64,000 nucleotides of DNA from Mastigias papua (Eukaryota > Cnidaria > Scyphozoa > Rhizostomeae > Mastigiidae), in NCBI GenBank assembly GCA_964019165.1, contig OZ025271.1:12193759-12257758 (forward strand). Direction: 5' to 3'. This document shows positions 62,068-64,000 of this stretch, in pieces. Within the stretch, counting starts at the first letter, position 1, and every line of letters starts with the position of its first letter. The position numbers were made by a program, and so were the translations under genes. A model generated the notes under the pieces. The model did not search any database. It saw nothing but the letters and a program-made list of their open reading frames with translations, and had not been told where the DNA came from.

Positions 62068-62627
62068 AATTTTACTCAAAATTTTGACATTGGCTACACT
62101 AAGGGAGTGTTATAGCAAGCTTTATCAAGCATTGTACTTTACTGTATGTATAGTGGCAAGTGTGGGAAAAATTGCAAAACTTTACAATTTGTATCTAAAG
62201 TTAGGTCAAATTTGCAATACTTTCAATATATAATATAATGGAATGGAGGTTGTATAGTGGCAACAGAAAATTAAATTTTACTCAAAATTTTGACATTGGC
62301 TACACTAAGGGAGTGTTATAGCAAGCTTTATCAAGCATTGTACTTTACTGTATGTATAGTGGCAAGTGTGGGAAAAATTGCAAAACTTTACAATTTGTAT
62401 CTAAAGTTAGGTCAAATTTGCAATACTTTCAATATGTAATATAATGGAATGGAGGTTGTATAGTGGCAACAGAAAATTAAATTTTACTCAAAATTTTGAC
62501 ATTGGCTACACTTAGGGAGTATCATAGCTAGCTTTATCAAGCATTGTACTTTACTGTATGTATAGTGGCAAGTGTGGGAAAAATTGCAAAACTTTACAAT
62601 TTGTATCTAAAGTCAGGTGAAAGTTGC
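62068..62627 (+). repeat. 206-bp tandem repeat, about 2.7 copies
   Basis: ATTTTGACATTGGCTACACT begins at 62081, 62287 and 62493, exactly 206 bp apart. Copies 1 and 2 are almost identical; copy 3 has a few changes and is cut short after the GTATCTAAAGT block. The near-identity points to recent amplification. No conserved open frame. Confidence 0.97.
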
Positions 62628-62639
62628 ATAGATGTTGTA

Positions 62640-64000
62640 TAGTGCTGACAGAAGGTGATTTGAATAGAGGTGTGATTTGATTGATATTGAAAGCATTTTC
62701 AAGTTGCAACACTTATGCAAGATGGTATTGGACATAACTTTTTGTGACATTTGTTAAAAGTTTTGAGTACTCTCTGTTCCTTAATAGCAGGGGGGTTTGT
62801 TAAAAAGGGGATTGGCAGTTTTCCCAGAAGAAATAAATGTAGAGGGTGTGAATAAATAGAAATGGATGGATTTTGTCATGCAGTGCTTAAATAGGGGGTT
62901 GTCAATAGGTGGGGGGGTAAGATTAATTTTTGATAATTATTATTTTGTTCTTTTTCTGAGAAAAACTTCTTGTGTTACTGAAAAATATACAATACTTCTA
63001 GTTTCATTTTATTTATTTTTTTGAGGGGTGTCTAATAAATGGGAATGGATGGAAAGTTTTGTCTATTTAGGGGGTTTAAATAAATGGAAATGGGTTCCAA
63101 TATTTTTAAAATTTTGGAGTTGAGGGGAATACTATTAAGGGAGGGACGGAGAGTAGAAGTATGTTTGATGATTTCACTTGACGTCATCTACAGTATTGGC
63201 CTGAATAGCGTACAAACAAGCATAGAAGTATAAGGTTTGGGACTTTTGTGAGGGAGTGGATTGATACCAGCTGTGAAGTTATCGGTTTTGTTTACCAAAA
63301 CAGATTAAGCCTAGACAATGATACCATAGGATACCCTGCCTTGCCCTCCACCCCAATATTTTTGAGGCCAGCAGAATCGGCGCTAATTCAGTCCTGATAG
63401 AGTGGTCATAAAATAAAATACTACGAGAGGTTGCATGCCGCTTTGTCTTTCGAACCTGAACACTGTTATACTCCCCACTGTAGGAAAGAACCCAAATTTC
63501 TAAATGTATCGTCGAATGTGAACCTGCTACGGAATCTTCTTTAAACTGTCCTGCGTTCAATTCATAAAATGATAAGCAGGTAATACTAAAGCAACAATGC
63601 TAACAGCAGTAATATGCTCTAACAATCCACTTTCAAGCAACGGAATAGAGCAACTGGCCATGCTGCCTTGTAAAATGTTGTCTATTTCAATATGGTGCCT
63701 GTTGTCAAGTGATGTTGATTGTCGTATCCATGAAGGGCGCTGCGCATTTTTCGCGCATGTCAAATACATTTTTCCATCCTGTTTGCTGGACGTATTCGAC
63801 AATGCTCGACTTTGAGGCCAAATGAAATCGAATAGAAAATCAAATCATTTGGCCTAAGTTTACTATTTACATTAACACAAGTTGAATCGATATGTTTTTG
63901 GCATAAATAGCAACCTTATTGAACAGAGAGCAATTTGCTTAGAATTCCATACTGATAAAATCATCTCTTAATTTGAAAGAGACGTATTATTTACAAATGG
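62640..64000. other. No supported gene
   Basis: Includes G/T-rich stretches with recurring (T)AGGGGG and AAATGGAAATGG-type words (62780-63080), perhaps an eroded repeat. Overlapping minus-strand open frames at 63279-63802 include a hydrophobic stretch (HITAVSIVALVLPAYHF) but no recognisable domain. Confidence 0.3.

Noticed and set aside
63279..63802. Two minus-strand open frames suggesting a membrane protein gene
   Set aside because: The frames overlap out of phase, only one hydrophobic stretch is seen and there are no splice signals linking them.

Overview
This is an AT-rich window from a eukaryotic, most likely invertebrate metazoan, nuclear genome. It has no operons or dense coding. It carries spliced exons with GT..AG borders, long introns, and a typical animal mixture of transposons: PIF/Harbinger, hAT, Tc1/mariner, pogo-like, CR1/Jockey-type LINEs, a Penelope-like element with a GIY-YIG region, a tRNA-derived SINE and MITEs. 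The exact phylum cannot be read from the sequence; a marine invertebrate such as a cnidarian or echinoderm is a guess. No complete conventional gene with a recognised function is present.

Layout. 1-2.4 kb: a decayed Harbinger element, transposase on + and a MADF/SANT-like companion on -. 3.1-6.2 kb: a candidate + strand gene built from short phase-0 exons (36, 63, 63, 60, 24 and 132 nt) coding a Ser/Pro/Thr-rich chain. 11.6-12.3 kb: a 643-bp inverted-repeat element. 13.4-23.3 kb: the 3' end of a possible spliced gene (exons of 143, 17 and 108 nt with compatible phases). Its first large intron holds a fold-back element and a LINE that is itself split by a 2.1-kb hAT element. 24.8-27.3 kb: a 139-bp tandem array in which six consecutive units each carry an intact 81-nt (27-codon) exon-like segment plus a 58-bp spacer with GT..AG borders. 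30.2-30.75 kb: a GC-richer island with seven CCAAT boxes, E2F-like sites and a minus-strand splice donor, which looks like a promoter.

33.3-35.9 kb: a minus-strand LINE remnant whose catalytic YADD-type motif is split by a 213-bp MITE. 38.8 kb: a pogo/Tigger-like 5' end. 40.7-44.06 kb: a degenerate array of 26-27-residue ankyrin-type repeats of the kind best known from giant viruses and protists. 44.07-45.17 kb: a palindromic Tc1-like element. 45.3-46.95 kb: a frameshifted Penelope-like element between inverted copies of a ~170-bp sequence. 52.5-53.2 kb: a TA-flanked element carrying 92 AT dinucleotides. 53.6-59.6 kb: a diverged tandem segmental duplication; the right copy serves as an empty site that defines a hAT and a MITE in the left copy. 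60.1-60.3 kb: a SINE-like retroposon with a 14-bp target duplication. 62.07-62.63 kb: a nearly identical 206-bp tandem repeat.

The most interesting material is the pair of short symmetric-exon loci (3.1-6.2 and 25.98-26.76 kb), the CCAAT-rich promoter and the virus-like ankyrin array. All gene models are inferred by eye from splice signals and reading frame, without transcript or homology data.
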